This document shows positions 63,408 through 64,000 of a stretch of 64,000 bases of DNA, piece by piece (positions within the stretch are counted from its first letter, which is position 1; the number at the start of each line of letters is the position of its first letter). Under the pieces are notes generated by a model. It did no database searches. It was not told the origin of the DNA and saw only the letters and a list, made by a program, of their open reading frames with translations. The DNA is taken from positions 1 through 64,000 of the forward strand of contig CALAZP010000276.1 of the NCBI GenBank assembly GCA_937926355.1. Direction: 5' to 3'. A program made the position numbers and the translations under genes. Source of the DNA: an uncultured Saprospirales bacterium. Lineage in GTDB: Bacteria > Bacteroidota > Bacteroidia > Chitinophagales > Saprospiraceae.

Positions 63408-64000
63408 TCGTTTTCCTTTTCTATAATTTGCTTAAGTTCATTTAATTTTATCATACATTCAACAGGAGTCATATTGTTGATATTAATTTGTTCTATTATA
63501 TTTTTTAGAGCTGCTGCAACTGGGTCATTGGATTCAAAAATACTCATTTGAATAGGTACCTGAGGTAGGATTTTATTAGGTATAGTTTCTTCATTTTGAG
63601 GACTCAGGGATTTTTTTTCTAATGCTGATAAAATATCGGAAGCTCTTTGCAAAATAATCGGAGGCATTCCTGCCATCTTTGCAACATGAATTCCAAAACT
63701 ATGGTGGCTACCCCCCTTCTTTAACTTCCTAAGAAACACAACTTTTTGCTGTGTTTCCAAAGTACTCACATGAAAATTTTGAACACGCGGCAAAGATTTT
63801 GCCAACTCATTCAATTCATGATAATGAGTTGCAAAAAGTGTTTTAGGGTTAGCCTTTGAATTATTATGCAAATATTCTACAATAGACCAAGCGATTGAAA
63901 TTCCGTCATAGGTACTGGTTCCTCTTCCAATTTCATCTAAAAGGATAAGGCTTTTTTCTGAAAGATTATTCATAATGGAAGCCGTCTCATTCATTTCAAC
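63404..64000 (-). CDS. mutS: DNA mismatch repair protein MutS, C-terminal part (runs off the window)
   Basis: The last 198 codons of MutS, open to the right-hand edge. It begins inside the ABC-type ATPase (EMNETASIMNNLS), with Walker B LILLDEIGRGTSTYDG and the H-loop ATHYHEL. The C-terminal helical clamp follows (HVAKMAGMPPIILQRASDIL). The N-terminal mismatch-binding domain lies outside. The stop overlaps dapB by 4 bases (ATGA), so the two are co-translated. Confidence 0.96.
   Translation of the reverse strand, partial: VEMNETASIMNNLSEKSLILLDEIGRGTSTYDGISIAWSIVEYLHNNSKANPKTLFATHYHELNELAKSLPRVQNFHVSTLETQQKVVFLRKLKKGGSHHSFGIHVAKMAGMPPIILQRASDILSALEKKSLSPQNEETIPNKILPQVPIQMSIFESNDPVAAALKNIIEQININNMTPVECMIKLNELKQIIEKENE

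Noticed and set aside
1..64000. Mobile elements, prophage, CRISPR arrays, tRNA and rRNA genes
   Set aside because: No transposase, integrase, phage gene, regularly spaced repeats or tRNA-like cloverleaf was seen anywhere, and no gap is large enough for most of these.

Overview
The window is a gene-dense, AT-rich stretch of a chromosome from a member of the Bacteroidota. The evidence is consistent across the window: type IX secretion components (PorT, a PorP/SprF protein, a cargo protein with a C-terminal sorting domain), the bacillithiol enzyme BshC, a Bacteroidota-type TamA-like lipoprotein, and -7 promoter elements of the form TAnnTTTG. Futalosine hydrolase (MqnB) points to the futalosine route of menaquinone synthesis and hints at a Cytophagales-like lineage; this is an inference. 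No tRNA, rRNA, insertion sequence, prophage, CRISPR array or integrase was seen. The longest gene-free gap is 135 bp, so no stretch over 300 bp lacks a gene.

Layout. 1-9.4 kb: start of gyrA, then ubiE-porT, ychF, an exonuclease, a PlsB-like acyltransferase, engB, a small outer-membrane barrel, and selD-selU for selenium modification of tRNA. 9.5-20.8 kb: bshC, an exported RidA protein, accD, a dicarboxylate/glutamate symporter followed by a lipoprotein and a 701-residue TIR-TPR-SDR fusion, then a thioesterase, lipB, a PD40 propeller protein, a barrel protein and mqnB. 20.8-31.4 kb: prmC, a polyamine set (carboxynorspermidine synthase and decarboxylase facing an agmatinase-family gene), a flippase, a saccharopine-dehydrogenase-like gene, cdd, kdsB, a LysM protein, cysteine synthase and an NlpC/P60 protein lacking its cysteine. 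31.5-43.8 kb: porP/sprF, ribBA with a degenerate second domain, two glycosyltransferases, an M1 peptidase, a DUF6580 membrane protein, a PgpH-like phosphodiesterase, a cobalamin adenosyltransferase, an ABC ATPase, gatC, a deoxynucleoside kinase and yggS. 43.7-64 kb: a type IX secreted FG-GAP protein, NhaC, a DUF2256 mini-gene, a COX3-like protein, purL, a TlpA-like lipoprotein, trmH facing tamL, nth, purM, an M23 peptidase, yqgE-fabD-folE-PTPS, a LytS/LytTR pair, dapB and the end of mutS.

Most genes are housekeeping, and envelope and cofactor functions dominate. The packing is extreme. Of 15 convergent gene pairs, 10 overlap at their stop codons and one abuts, and two divergent pairs share a CATG in which both start codons overlap.

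The best candidate for something new is the TIR-TPR-SDR fusion at 14827-16932. It joins a degenerate TIR-like domain to a complete short-chain dehydrogenase through TPRs. Several enzymes also carry visible losses at key residues: NlpC/P60 Cys to Ala, the GTP cyclohydrolase II half of RibBA, the fourth Fe-S cysteine of Nth, the M23 HxH motif and the MnmH P-loop.
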